64,000 nt of DNA from Mycolicibacterium septicum DSM 44393 (GTDB taxonomy: Bacteria; Actinomycetota; Actinomycetes; Mycobacteriales; Mycobacteriaceae). The stretch lies in contig NZ_HG322952.1 of the NCBI RefSeq assembly GCF_000455325.1, positions 673,826 to 737,825 on the forward strand, read 5' to 3'. This document shows positions 41,479-50,901 of the stretch, in pieces. Position numbers and translations under genes: made by a program. Numbering within the stretch: position 1 is the first letter of the stretch; each line of letters begins with the position of its first letter. The notes beneath the pieces are model-generated. The model was not told the DNA's origin, did no database searches, and was given only the letters and a program-made list of their open reading frames with translations.

Positions 41479-44193
41479 ATGAACACCGCTGTCGACCAGA
41501 GCACCCTGACACCAACCGCGCCCGACGGCCGCAGCTTGTCCCTGCGCGCCGCCGCCGAAGCACACAACGAAGTCGAGGTCACGCTGGCGAACGTCGGGGG
41601 CCACCTCGACGGCCTGACCACCGAGGACGCCGCCGAACGCCTCGCGGCCGACGGCCCCAACGAGGTCGCCCACGACAAGGCCCCTCCGGCGCTGCTCCAG
41701 TTCCTCGAGGCCTTCAAGAACCCGTTCATCGCGGTACTCGTGGTGCTGGCCGCCATCAGCTCGGTGACCGACATCTACCTCCCGATGCGCGACGGCCAGG
41801 CCGCGGACTACACCGGTGTCCTGATCATCGTGACCATGGTCATCCTCAGCGCCCTGCTGCGGTTCTGGCAGGAGTACCGCTCGGGCAAGGCGGCCGAAAC
41901 CCTCAAGGCGATGGTCCGGACCACCGCGACGGTGAAGCGCCGGGCCGCACCGGACGCCACACCCGAACTCGTCGAGATCCCGATGGCCCAGATCGTCACC
42001 GGCGACATCGTGCACCTGTCGGCAGGCGACATGATTCCGGCCGACATCCGCCTGCTTGATTCTCGCGACCTGTTCGTCAGCCAGGCGGCGCTGACCGGCG
42101 AGGCCCTGCCGGTGGAGAAGTACGACACCCTCGGCGCGGTGGCGGAGAAATCCGCGACCGTGGCCGCCGACGACGAGGCCGGCCCGCTCGACCTGCCCGG
42201 CATCTGCTTCATGGGCACCAACGTGGTGAGCGGCACGGCCACCGCGATCGTCGTATCTACCGGAATACACACCTATTTCGGGTCACTGGCCAAGGCGATC
42301 GTAGGCTCACGCGCGGAGACCGCCTTCGACCGGGGTGTCAACAGCGTGAGCTGGCTGCTGATCCGCTTCATGTTGGTGATGGTGCCGATCGTGTTGCTGA
42401 TCAACGGCTTCACCAAGGGCGACTGGCCCGAGGCGTTCCTGTTCGCGCTCGCAGTAGCGGTGGGACTCACCCCGGAAATGCTGCCGATGATCGTGTCGTC
42501 CAATCTCGCCAAGGGTGCCGTGGCGTTGTCCCGTCGCAAGGTCGTGGTCAAGCGCCTCAACGCGATCCAGAACTTCGGCGCGATGGACGTGCTGTGCACC
42601 GACAAGACCGGCACGCTCACCCAGGACCGGATCATCCTCGAGCATCACACGGACATCCGGGGCGATCGGGACGACAACGTGCTCACCCTGGCCTGGCTCA
42701 ACAGCTTTCACCAGAGCGGAGTGAAGAACCTGATGGACCGCGCTGTCCTGCACTTCGCCGAGGACACCCCCGAGGCGCTGCTCGCCGCCTCCGCCTACCG
42801 CAAGGTCGACGAACTTCCGTTCGACTTCGAGCGACGCCGGCTGTCCGTCGTCGTCTCAGACGTCGACCGGAATCACCTGATGGTCTGCAAGGGCGCCGTC
42901 GAGGAGATGCTCGCTGTGTCGACCCAGGTGTGGGACGGCACCACGTGCCGGCCGCTCACCGACACCGACCGCGAGTCGCTGACCGAAACCGCGCGCGACT
43001 ACAACCGCGAAGGATTCCGGGTGCTGCTGGTGGCCACCCGGGAGATCCCCCGCATCGAACGCACGCACCGCTACCGCATCGAGGATGAGAAGGACCTCGT
43101 CGTCCATGGCTTCCTCACCTTCCTCGATCCGCCGAAAGAGACGGCCGCCCCGGCCATCACGGCACTCGCCGAACACGGCGTCACCGTGAAGGTCCTCACC
43201 GGTGACAACGAGGTCGTCAGCGCCAAGATCTGTCACGAGGTGGGACTCGACCCCGGGCAGCCCATCCTCGGTCCCCAGATCGACGACCTCGACGACGACG
43301 AGCTGAAGCGCGTCGTCGACGAACGAACCGTTTTCGCGAAGCTGACGCCGCTGCAGAAGTCGCGGGTGCTGCGGGCCCTGCAGGCCAACGGGCACACGGT
43401 CGGTTTCCTGGGCGACGGCATCAACGACGCACCGGCACTGCGCGATGCGGATGTGGGCATCTCCGTCGACACCGGCACCGATATCGCCAAGGAATCGGCG
43501 GACATCATCCTGCTCGAGAAGAGTCTGATGGTGCTCGAAGAGGGCGTGATCAAGGGCCGCGAGACATTCGGCAACATCATCAAATATCTGAACATGACCG
43601 CCAGTTCGAACTTCGGGAATGTGTTCTCCGTATTGGTGGCGAGCGCCTTCATCCCGTTCCTGCCCATGCTGGCGATCCACCTGCTGATCCAGAACCTGCT
43701 GTACGACATCTCCCAGCTGGCCCTGCCGTGGGACCGCATGGACAAGGAATTCCTGCTCAAGCCGCGCAAGTGGGACGCCAGGAACATCGGTCGCTTCATG
43801 ATCTGGATGGGACCGACGTCCTCGATCTTCGACATCACCACCTTCGCGGTGATGTGGTACGTCTTCGCGGCCAACTCACCCGAGATGCAATCGCTGTTCC
43901 AGTCGGGCTGGTTCATCGAAAGCCTGCTCTCGCAGACCTTGGTCGTACACATGTTGCGAACCCAGAAGATCCCGTTCATCCAGAGCACCGCGGCGCTGCC
44001 GGTGCTGCTGACGACCGGGGCGGTCTGCGTGCTCGGGATCCTCATCCCGTTCTCGCCGCTGGGGGCGGCCGTCGGACTGCAGCCCCTGCCGTGGGCGTAC
44101 TTCGGATGGCTCGTCGCGACGTTGGTGTCCTACTGCGTCGTCGCGCAGACCATGAAGACCATCTACATCCGCAAGTTCGGTCAATGGTTCTGA
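41479..44193 (+). CDS. mgtA: P3B-type magnesium-importing ATPase
   Basis: A 904-residue P-type ATPase of the MgtA/MgtB class. In order: the N-terminal cation-ATPase domain (GLTTEDAAERLAADGPNEVA), the actuator loop QAALTGEALPVEKYD, helix 4 VGLTPEMLPMIVSSNLAKGA (PEMLP is typical of Mg2+ pumps), the phosphorylation site CTDKTGTLTQDR, the hinge FLGDGINDAPALRDADVGIS, and the C-terminal helices with ALPWDRMDKEFLLKP, a stretch I recall from MgtA. It imports Mg2+ at ATP cost. The ATG at 41479 is chosen for the AGGAG about 10 nt upstream. It is controlled by the M-box leader; a perfect hairpin ends the gene. Confidence 0.93.
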   Translation: MNTAVDQSTLTPTAPDGRSLSLRAAAEAHNEVEVTLANVGGHLDGLTTEDAAERLAADGPNEVAHDKAPPALLQFLEAFKNPFIAVLVVLAAISSVTDIYLPMRDGQAADYTGVLIIVTMVILSALLRFWQEYRSGKAAETLKAMVRTTATVKRRAAPDATPELVEIPMAQIVTGDIVHLSAGDMIPADIRLLDSRDLFVSQAALTGEALPVEKYDTLGAVAEKSATVAADDEAGPLDLPGICFMGTNVVSGTATAIVVSTGIHTYFGSLAKAIVGSRAETAFDRGVNSVSWLLIRFMLVMVPIVLLINGFTKGDWPEAFLFALAVAVGLTPEMLPMIVSSNLAKGAVALSRRKVVVKRLNAIQNFGAMDVLCTDKTGTLTQDRIILEHHTDIRGDRDDNVLTLAWLNSFHQSGVKNLMDRAVLHFAEDTPEALLAASAYRKVDELPFDFERRRLSVVVSDVDRNHLMVCKGAVEEMLAVSTQVWDGTTCRPLTDTDRESLTETARDYNREGFRVLLVATREIPRIERTHRYRIEDEKDLVVHGFLTFLDPPKETAAPAITALAEHGVTVKVLTGDNEVVSAKICHEVGLDPGQPILGPQIDDLDDDELKRVVDERTVFAKLTPLQKSRVLRALQANGHTVGFLGDGINDAPALRDADVGISVDTGTDIAKESADIILLEKSLMVLEEGVIKGRETFGNIIKYLNMTASSNFGNVFSVLVASAFIPFLPMLAIHLLIQNLLYDISQLALPWDRMDKEFLLKPRKWDARNIGRFMIWMGPTSSIFDITTFAVMWYVFAANSPEMQSLFQSGWFIESLLSQTLVVHMLRTQKIPFIQSTAALPVLLTTGAVCVLGILIPFSPLGAAVGLQPLPWAYFGWLVATLVSYCVVAQTMKTIYIRKFGQWF

Positions 44194-44203
44194 CCAGCTG
44201 AGT

Positions 44204-44240
44204 GCCACCGACCGCGCCGGAGATCGGCGCGGTCGGTGGC
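44204..44240 (+). terminator. perfect 15-bp hairpin after mgtA
   Basis: GCCACCGACCGCGCC (44204-44218) pairs perfectly with 44226-44240 across a 7-nt loop, 10 nt after the mgtA stop. There is no U tract. It separates mgtA from the next gene on the same strand. Confidence 0.75.
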
Positions 44241-44261
44241 ATCGGGTGCGACGGTGGGCAG

Positions 44262-45098
44262 ATGACCGAGTCAAGGACCTACCCACCCGGCGTCCCCTGC
44301 TGGGTGGACACCGATCAACAGGATGTGGCTGCCGCCCAAGACTTTTACGGTCGGCTGTTCGGCTGGACATTCGAGAACGTGCTGCCCGAGGACGCCGAGG
44401 AGAAGTACCTGATCGCCACGCTGGACGGTCACGACGTGGCCGCGATCGCGTCGGCGCGGACCGGGGACGAGATCGCCTGGAACACCTATGTCACGGTGGC
44501 CGACGCCGACGCCACGGCGGCCGCGGTGACCGCTGCCGGCGGGACCGTGACGAGCGGTCCCGTCGACGCGGGACCCGGTGGGCGGCAGGCCGGTTGCGCC
44601 GATCCCCGGGGCGCGCACTTCAAGCTGTGGCAGCCCCGGCGGCGCCTCGGTGCCCAGCTGGTCAACGTTCCCGGCGCCTGGAATTTCAGCAACCTGCAGA
44701 CAACGGACCCGCAGGCTGCCGAGGCCTTCTACGGGCCATTGTTCAACTGGGAGTTCGATGTCGCAGGCGGCGCGGCGATGATCCGACGTCCGGGATACGG
44801 CGACCACCTGGCCGCCACCATCGATCCCGGCATCAAGGAACGTCATGCCACCCCGGGTACCCCTCCCGGGTTCTCCGACGCGATCGGCTGGACGGGGCAG
44901 TTGTCCGACGAGCAGCAGCCCGAGCACTGGCAGGTGGTGTTCGCCGTGGCGAACCGCGACGAATCCGCGGCGCTGGCCGAAAAGCTCGGCGCCACCGTGG
45001 TTTCCAGCTCGGACACCGAGTGGACGAACACCGCCCTGATCAAGGACCCGCAGGGCGCGCCGCTGATCCTGAGCCAGTTCATCCCACCGACGGGCTGA
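44262..45098 (+). CDS. two-domain VOC/glyoxalase-like protein
   Basis: A 278-residue protein from the ATG at 44262. The first VOC module runs from PGVPCWVDTDQQDVAAAQDFY, here split as residues 9-29, to GAHFKLWQPRR. The second runs from GAWNFSNLQTTDPQAAEAFY to GAPLILSQFIPP. It is a paralogue of the 7818-8591 protein and of M. tuberculosis Rv0577/Rv0911. The reaction is unknown. Its last 20 nt overlap the convergent membrane protein gene. Confidence 0.78.
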   Translation: MTESRTYPPGVPCWVDTDQQDVAAAQDFYGRLFGWTFENVLPEDAEEKYLIATLDGHDVAAIASARTGDEIAWNTYVTVADADATAAAVTAAGGTVTSGPVDAGPGGRQAGCADPRGAHFKLWQPRRRLGAQLVNVPGAWNFSNLQTTDPQAAEAFYGPLFNWEFDVAGGAAMIRRPGYGDHLAATIDPGIKERHATPGTPPGFSDAIGWTGQLSDEQQPEHWQVVFAVANRDESAALAEKLGATVVSSSDTEWTNTALIKDPQGAPLILSQFIPPTG

Positions 45099-45477
45099 TC
45101 ACCGAGCGATTCCGGGTGCGGTAGGTCAGCACCGCCGCGGCGATGATCACCTCGAGCAGGGCCAGCAGCGTCGCCGTCGTCATCATCGCCGAGGCCGGGG
45201 CAGTGGCCGCCACGGTGTGGTGATGCATGGGCATCGGGGTGTGCAGGGCGATCATCGCCAGGCTCATCAACGCGATCGTGCACCAGACTGCGGGGGTGCC
45301 GTTGCGCCACAGGTGACCCGCGCAGTACAGGCAACCCACGATCATCGCCGCGAGCACCACGGCGGCCACCGGGTTGGCGGTCGCGCCGAGCATCACCACG
45401 TGCAGCCCTGCCGAACTCACGGCCAGCAGGGCACACGTCCGGCGCCCGAGAACACTGCAGGCGTGCGCGGCCGACAT
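45079..45477 (-). CDS. small membrane protein with His/Met-rich loop, unknown
   Basis: A 132-residue integral membrane protein with about four helices. The loop HTPMPMHHHTV between helices three and four is rich in His and Met and may bind copper or another metal; this is inference. The start at 45477 (MSAAHACSVLGRRTCALLAV) is chosen because the longer frame to 46005 runs antisense into the asparaginase gene. The position next to a VOC gene recalls Rv0911-Rv0912 of M. tuberculosis, but orientation differs. Confidence 0.6.
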   Translation of the reverse strand: MSAAHACSVLGRRTCALLAVSSAGLHVVMLGATANPVAAVVLAAMIVGCLYCAGHLWRNGTPAVWCTIALMSLAMIALHTPMPMHHHTVAATAPASAMMTTATLLALLEVIIAAAVLTYRTRNRSVISPSVG

Positions 45478-45564
45478 GGCTCCATCGTCGCAGCAATGGC
45501 AAGCCCGCGCTGCCCGAAACGGGTATGGGCCGCGAAAAGCCCGGTGCGTGTTCGTCCACCACCG

Positions 45565-45577
45565 TAGCGTCTGCCCT
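45565..45577 (+). promoter_or_regulatory. leaderless-type -10 element
   Basis: TAGCGT at 45565-45570, 7 nt before the asparaginase ATG at 45578, with no Shine-Dalgarno sequence. It is identical in sequence and spacing to the elements before 664 and 52533. Confidence 0.5.
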
Positions 45578-46660
45578 ATGACCCACTTCAAAGCCCGGCT
45601 GACCCGGTCGCCACTGGTGATGGGCACATTCCTTCTCACCGTCGCGCTGATGGCCGCATGTTCGACCAACACGAACTCGACTGATACGACGACGGACACG
45701 GCCGGAGGTACCAACGGCGAATCGGCAGCGAGCCGCGTCGTGGTGATCACCACCGGGGGAACCATCGCGACGAGCACCGACGCCAACGGCGTGCGCCGAC
45801 CGACGGTCAGCGGTGCCGATCTGGCGGCCGGGCTCGACGTCCAGGTCATGGATGTGATGAAGAAGGACAGTTCGCAGCTCACGCCCGCCGATTGGGATGT
45901 GATCGGAGCGGCGGCCAAGAAGGCCGTGGCCGACGGTGCTTCGGGCGTGGTGATCACCCACGGCACCGACACGATGGAAGACACCGCGATGTGGCTGGAC
46001 GTCACCTACAACGGGCCCGCGCCGATAGTGCTGACCGGGGCGCAACGCAGCTCCGACGCCCCGGATGCCGACGGGCCGACAAACCTGCGGGACGCGCTGA
46101 CCGTGGCGTCCAGTCCCGCCGCGCGCGACCAGGGCGTGATGATCATGTTCGCCGGCGACGTCTTTCAGGCCCTGGGGACCCACAAGGTGAACACCCAGGA
46201 TCTCCACGCGTTCGGCGGCACCCCGCCGATCGGGTCCGTCGCCGACAACACGTTCAAGCTGGACCACCCCGCGCAGCGGCCGTTCCTCGGTGAAGTGCCC
46301 GCGGTCAGTGCACCGCGGGTCAACGTCGTCGCGGCCTACCCCGGCGACGGCCCCGGCCCCATCGATGCCGCCGTGGCCGCGGGAGCACGCGGAATCATCG
46401 TGGAGGCACTGGGATCCGGCAACGCCGGTGACGGTGTGGTGGACGCGGTACGCCGGCACGCACCGGCCGGGGTGGCATTCGGAATCTCCAGCCGCGTCCC
46501 GGACGGGGAGGTCATCGCCGAATACGGTCCCGGCGACGACATGGTCAAGGCCGGCGCGGTGATGGTCCCCCACTTACGGCCGAGCCAGGCGCGGGTGCTG
46601 ATGATGGCGGCACTGGCCACCGGTAAGCCGGTGGGTGACGTGATCAAGCGCTGGGGCTGA
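45578..46660 (+). CDS. L-asparaginase with lipoprotein signal peptide
   Basis: A 360-residue type I/II-fold asparaginase. The catalytic threonines are T62 in TTGGTIA and T130-D131 in THGTDTMEDTA, and VLTGAQRSSDAPDADG follows as usual. The N-terminus is a lipoprotein signal: basic residues to 10, a hydrophobic core, and LMAAC with C28 as the likely lipidated cysteine (M at -3 is unusual), followed by a Ser/Thr/Asn-rich linker of about 22 residues. The enzyme should therefore work on the outer face of the membrane, turning asparagine to aspartate and ammonia. M. tuberculosis AnsA is shorter and, as I recall, lacks such a signal. Confidence 0.87.
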   Translation: MTHFKARLTRSPLVMGTFLLTVALMAACSTNTNSTDTTTDTAGGTNGESAASRVVVITTGGTIATSTDANGVRRPTVSGADLAAGLDVQVMDVMKKDSSQLTPADWDVIGAAAKKAVADGASGVVITHGTDTMEDTAMWLDVTYNGPAPIVLTGAQRSSDAPDADGPTNLRDALTVASSPAARDQGVMIMFAGDVFQALGTHKVNTQDLHAFGGTPPIGSVADNTFKLDHPAQRPFLGEVPAVSAPRVNVVAAYPGDGPGPIDAAVAAGARGIIVEALGSGNAGDGVVDAVRRHAPAGVAFGISSRVPDGEVIAEYGPGDDMVKAGAVMVPHLRPSQARVLMMAALATGKPVGDVIKRWG

Positions 46661-46671
46661 TCACCTGAAAG

Positions 46672-48300
46672 CTAGCTGTCGCCGAGGCCGAGGAGTTTGA
46701 CGCTCTCGTCCCGCATGTCGACCTTGCGGATCTTTCCGGTCACCGTCATCGGGAATTCCTCCACGACAACCACATAACGCGGGATCTTGTAGTGGGCCAG
46801 CTTCCCGCAGGCGAACGCCCGCAGCGCCTCTGCGTCCAGCGGCGCACGGCCCGGTTTCATCCGGACCCACGCGCAGACCTCCTCGCCGTACTTGGCGTCA
46901 GGTACGCCGATCACCTGGGCGTCGTCGATGTCGGGATGGGTATAGAGAAACTCCTCGATCTCACGGGGATAGACGTTCTCACCGCCGCGGATCACCATGT
47001 CCTTGATCCGGCCGACCACCGTGCAGTAGCCGTCCTCACGCATCACCGCCAGATCCCCGGTGTGCATCCAGCCGTCGGTGTCGATGGCCTCCGCGGTTTT
47101 CGCAGGCTCATCCCAATAGCCGAGCATGACCGAGTAACCGCGGGTGCAGAACTCCCCGGGCTCCCCGCGCTCGACTGTCTCGCCGGTATCCGGGTCGACG
47201 ATCTTGACCTCGATGTGCGGATGGGCGCGACCGATGGTGGCGGTACGGCGCTCCAGATCGTCTTCGACCAGCGTCTGACACGACACCGGTGACGTCTCGG
47301 TCATGCCGTAACAGATCGCCACCTCGGCCATGTGCATGTCGGCCACCACGTGCTTCATCACCTCGACGGGGCACACCGAGCCCGCCATGATCCCGGTCCG
47401 CAGTGAGGACAGGTCGAATTGGGCGAAGTCGGGATGCCCGAGCATCGCGATGAACATCGTCGGCACCCCGTACAGCGCCGTGCACTGCTCGGATTCGACC
47501 GCGGCCAGCGTGATGCCGGGATCGAATCCCGGTGCGGGGATGACGATCGTCGCCCCGTGGGTCAACGCACCGAGGTTGCCCATCACCATGCCGAAGCAGT
47601 GGTAGAACGGCACCGGGATACACACCCGGTCGCCGCGCTCGAAATTGATCAGCCCGCCGACGAAGAACCCGTTGTTCAGGATGTTGCGATGGCTCAGCGT
47701 CGCGCCTTTGGGGAATCCTGTTGTCCCCGAGGTGTACTGGATGTTGATCGGGTCGGTGTTGGACAGCTCGCCGGTCCGTGCCCGCAATTCATCCTCGCCG
47801 GCCTGCTCGATGTGCAGCCGGTCCCAGTCCAGGGTGCCGAGGAAGATGATGTCTTTCAGCGCCGGACATTCCGCCTGCACCTCGGCCACCATCGTCACGT
47901 AGTCGGAGGACTTGAACGCGGTGGCCGAAACCAGGGTCCGAATGCCGGATTGCTTGAGTACGTAAGCCAGTTCGTGGGTGCGGTACGCCGGGTTGATGTT
48001 GACCAGGATCGCGCCGATCTTGGCCGTCGCGAGCTGAAGCATCACCCATTCGGCACAGTTGGGCGCCCAGATGCCGACGCGATCGCCCTTCTGCACGCCC
48101 AGGGCCATGAGACCACGTGCCACCGCGTCGACCTCGTCGTCGAGCGCGGCATAGGTCCAGTGCCGCCCGGTGGCCACCTCGACCAACGCGTCGGCGTCCG
48201 GCCCGGCCGCCACCATGCGTTCGAAGTTCGCCCCGATGGTCTCTTCGAGCACGGCTACATCGGTGGGGCCACGGTCATAGGAACTCATCGCTGCGTTCAT
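46672..48300 (-). CDS. acyl-CoA ligase (FadD35-like)
   Basis: A 542-residue adenylate-forming ligase. Motifs are QYTSGTTGFPKGATLSHRN, CYGMTETSPVS, HTGDLAVMREDGYCTVVGR, KDMVIRGGENVYPREIE and MTVTGKIRKVDMRDES with the catalytic Lys. The sequence resembles mycobacterial FadD35 and other medium/long-chain fatty acyl-CoA synthetases in memory; the chain length preferred is unknown. The ATG at 48300 overlaps the upstream ligase stop by ATGA, so the two enzymes are made together; an internal Met at 48288 is the alternative start. Confidence 0.85.
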   Translation of the reverse strand: MNAAMSSYDRGPTDVAVLEETIGANFERMVAAGPDADALVEVATGRHWTYAALDDEVDAVARGLMALGVQKGDRVGIWAPNCAEWVMLQLATAKIGAILVNINPAYRTHELAYVLKQSGIRTLVSATAFKSSDYVTMVAEVQAECPALKDIIFLGTLDWDRLHIEQAGEDELRARTGELSNTDPINIQYTSGTTGFPKGATLSHRNILNNGFFVGGLINFERGDRVCIPVPFYHCFGMVMGNLGALTHGATIVIPAPGFDPGITLAAVESEQCTALYGVPTMFIAMLGHPDFAQFDLSSLRTGIMAGSVCPVEVMKHVVADMHMAEVAICYGMTETSPVSCQTLVEDDLERRTATIGRAHPHIEVKIVDPDTGETVERGEPGEFCTRGYSVMLGYWDEPAKTAEAIDTDGWMHTGDLAVMREDGYCTVVGRIKDMVIRGGENVYPREIEEFLYTHPDIDDAQVIGVPDAKYGEEVCAWVRMKPGRAPLDAEALRAFACGKLAHYKIPRYVVVVEEFPMTVTGKIRKVDMRDESVKLLGLGDS

Positions 48301-49994
48301 TCCACAAGATCCTCGTATCGGAATTCGGTGGAAATAGGTTGGCCCGCTTCATGAGCCGCGTCCTCACGCTTACGCAACTCGACGCGGCGGATCTTGCCCG
48401 AGATCGTCTTGGGCAGGTCGAAGAACTCCACCCGGCGCACCTTGAGGTAGGGGGCGAGATGGTCGCGGGCATACACCATGACCTCTTTCGCCGTGTCCGC
48501 GTTGGCTTCCCAGCCATCGGCCAGCGCGAGATACGCCTTGGGCACCGACAGCCGGGTGTCGTCGGGTTGCGGTACCACCGCGGCCTCGACCACGGCCGGA
48601 TGCTCGATCAGCACGCTCTCCAACTCGAACGGCGACACCTTGTAGTCGCTGGACTTGAACACGTCGTCGGTGCGGCCGATGTAGGTGATGTAGCCGTCCT
48701 CGTCCACACCGGCGACGTCGCCGGTGTGGTAGTAACCGCCGGCCATCACGGCCTCATTGCGTTGCGGGTCACCGAGATAGCCGGTCATCAGGTTGCGCGG
48801 GTGCGCGGCCAGGTCCAGGCAGATCTCCCCCTCGTCGGCGAGCGTCGACGTGATCGGATCCACCAGCACCACCGGGACGCCCGGCATCGGCCGGCCCATC
48901 GATCCCGGTTTCACCGGCTGGCCGGGGGTGTTGCCGACCAGCAGCGAGGTCTCGGTCTGGCCGAACCCGTCACGAATCGTCAGCCCCCAGGCCTTTTCCA
49001 CCTGGGCGATCACATCCGGGTTCAGCGGCTCACCGGCGCCCAGGATCTCGCGCAGCCCCTCGGGCCGCTCCCCCAGGTCGGCCTGGATCAGCATGCGCCA
49101 CACCGTCGGCGGGGCGCAGAACGTGTTGACCGCGGCCCGCCGCAACTGACCGAGCAGGGCCGCCGCATCGAAGCGTGCGTAGTTGTAGACGAAGATCGTC
49201 GCCTCGGCGATCCACGGTGCGAAGAAACAACTCCAGGCGTGCTTGGCCCAGCCGGGCGAGCTGATCGCGAGGTGCACGTCGCCGGGTTTGACGCCGATCC
49301 AGGCCATCGTGGTCAGGTGGCCGACGGGGTAGCTCACCTGGGAGTGCTCGACCAGCTTCGGCTTGCTCGTGGTGCCGGAGGTGAAGTAGATGAGCATCGG
49401 GTCATCGACCGTGGTGCACGCCTCGAACCGCTGCGGTGCCACGTCCTGCGCGTCGGCGTAGCGATGCCAGCCCGCCGGCGTCTCACCGACCGCGATCCGC
49501 ACGTAGTCACCGGGCACCTCGGCGAACTTGACCGCGTCGGCGGTGTTGGCGACGACGAACCGCGCGCCGCCGCGGGCGATGCGATCGGACAGGTCCGCCG
49601 GCCCCAGCGCCCCGGTCGTCGGCATGATGACCGCGCCCAGCTTGGCGATGGCCAGCATGGCCTCCCACAACTCGACCTGATTGCCGAGCATCAACAGAAC
49701 CCGGTCTCCCTTGCTCACACCGAGTCCCTGCAGCCAGGCCGCGACACGGTCGGAGCGCTGCGCCATCTCGGCAAAGGTCACCCGCTGTTCGGAACCGTCC
49801 TCCTCGACGATCCACAGCGCCGTGCGGTCGTTGCCCCTGGCGATGGCGTCGAACCAGTCGACCGCCCAGTTGAAGGTGCCGCTGATCTGCGGCCAGGCGA
49901 ATTCCTCGACCGCCTGGGCGTAGTCCGCGATGGTGGCAACCAGCTGGTCACGGGCACCGCGGTAGCGGTCCGTGTTGCTCGCGACGACATTCAT
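48297..49994 (-). CDS. acyl-CoA synthetase (medium-chain/ACS-like)
   Basis: A 565-residue adenylate-forming enzyme closer to acetyl-CoA and medium-chain acyl-CoA synthetases. The N-terminal FNWAVDWFDAIARGNDRTAL, then YFTSGTTSKPKLVEHSQVS, DGFGQTETSLLVGN, YYHTGDVAGVDEDGYITYIG, DDVFKSSDYKVSPFELE and PKTISGKIRRVELR are visible. The pairing with a FadD35-like gene and with a divergent LuxR-type regulator suggests a small fatty-acid or xenobiotic acid activation unit. Confidence 0.84.
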   Translation of the reverse strand: MNVVASNTDRYRGARDQLVATIADYAQAVEEFAWPQISGTFNWAVDWFDAIARGNDRTALWIVEEDGSEQRVTFAEMAQRSDRVAAWLQGLGVSKGDRVLLMLGNQVELWEAMLAIAKLGAVIMPTTGALGPADLSDRIARGGARFVVANTADAVKFAEVPGDYVRIAVGETPAGWHRYADAQDVAPQRFEACTTVDDPMLIYFTSGTTSKPKLVEHSQVSYPVGHLTTMAWIGVKPGDVHLAISSPGWAKHAWSCFFAPWIAEATIFVYNYARFDAAALLGQLRRAAVNTFCAPPTVWRMLIQADLGERPEGLREILGAGEPLNPDVIAQVEKAWGLTIRDGFGQTETSLLVGNTPGQPVKPGSMGRPMPGVPVVLVDPITSTLADEGEICLDLAAHPRNLMTGYLGDPQRNEAVMAGGYYHTGDVAGVDEDGYITYIGRTDDVFKSSDYKVSPFELESVLIEHPAVVEAAVVPQPDDTRLSVPKAYLALADGWEANADTAKEVMVYARDHLAPYLKVRRVEFFDLPKTISGKIRRVELRKREDAAHEAGQPISTEFRYEDLVE

Positions 49995-50053
49995 GACAGT
50001 TATGCTCTACGTCACACTCGCCCGCCCGCTACCCCCGAAAGTGTGTACCGACG

Positions 50054-50893
50054 ATGCGCCCCTGGTTATTGCGGCCCCGCGACGGCGACGCGGTACGCGC
50101 CGAGCTGCGCCGCATGGCCACCGATACCGGGCTTCCGCTGGCGTTCGGCGGGCAGGTGCACGACGACACCCTGCTGTTGAGCGAGTTCTTCGGCACCCGC
50201 ACCGGCGCCATGCGCGGGCTCGCGGTGCTGCCCCGCGCCGGGCTGGGCGGGGCCAGCGTGGCGTCCCGCCGTCCCATCTCGGTGCCCGATTACCGGCGCT
50301 CGTCGACCATCACCCACGATTACGACGAGCCGGTGCTGACCGAGGGGATCCGCTCGATCCTGGCCGTGCCGGTGGTCGTCGACGGCACGGCGCGGGCCGT
50401 GCTCTACGGAGCGCACCGCACCAGTGCCCCGATCGGCGACCGGACCGCGGCCGCGATGGTGGCCTCGGCCCAGCGATTGAGCGACGAGCTTCGCGTCCGC
50501 GACGAGGTGGACCGGCGCCTGCGGATGCGCGAGACCGCGCTGACCAACTTCACCGACCAACCGGCCGACACCGAGCAGATCCGCGAGGTACACGCCGACC
50601 TGCGACGGCTGGCCGCCGACACCCCGGACCTGGCCGGGCCGTTGCGCGAGCTCGCGGACCGGCTGGCGGTCGCCCTGCGTGGCGATCCGCCGGCCAGCGC
50701 CCCGCTGACCGCGCGGGAGGTCGACGTGCTGGCGCAGGTTGCTCTGGGCTGCACCAATGCCGAAGCAGCCCAGCGACTTTCACTCAAGCCGGAAACCGTG
50801 AAGAGTTACCTGCGCAGCGCGGCAGCCAAGCTCGGGGCCCGCAACCGTCACGAGGCGGTCTCCAAGGCGCGGCGGTTACGCCAGATTCCCTGA
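50054..50893 (+). CDS. GAF-LuxR transcriptional regulator
   Basis: A 279-residue regulator. Residues about 5-150 form a GAF-like sensor domain (GIRSILAVPVVVDGTARAVLYG). Residues about 215-275 form a LuxR-type helix-turn-helix: LTAREVDVLAQVALGCTNAE, then LKPETVKSYLRSAAAKLGAR. It probably regulates the divergent acyl-CoA synthetase operon in response to a small ligand. The 59-bp gap between the divergent starts holds TATGCT (49997-50002), a possible -10. Confidence 0.8.
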   Translation: MRPWLLRPRDGDAVRAELRRMATDTGLPLAFGGQVHDDTLLLSEFFGTRTGAMRGLAVLPRAGLGGASVASRRPISVPDYRRSSTITHDYDEPVLTEGIRSILAVPVVVDGTARAVLYGAHRTSAPIGDRTAAAMVASAQRLSDELRVRDEVDRRLRMRETALTNFTDQPADTEQIREVHADLRRLAADTPDLAGPLRELADRLAVALRGDPPASAPLTAREVDVLAQVALGCTNAEAAQRLSLKPETVKSYLRSAAAKLGARNRHEAVSKARRLRQIP

Positions 50894-50901
50894 CCGCACC
50901 T

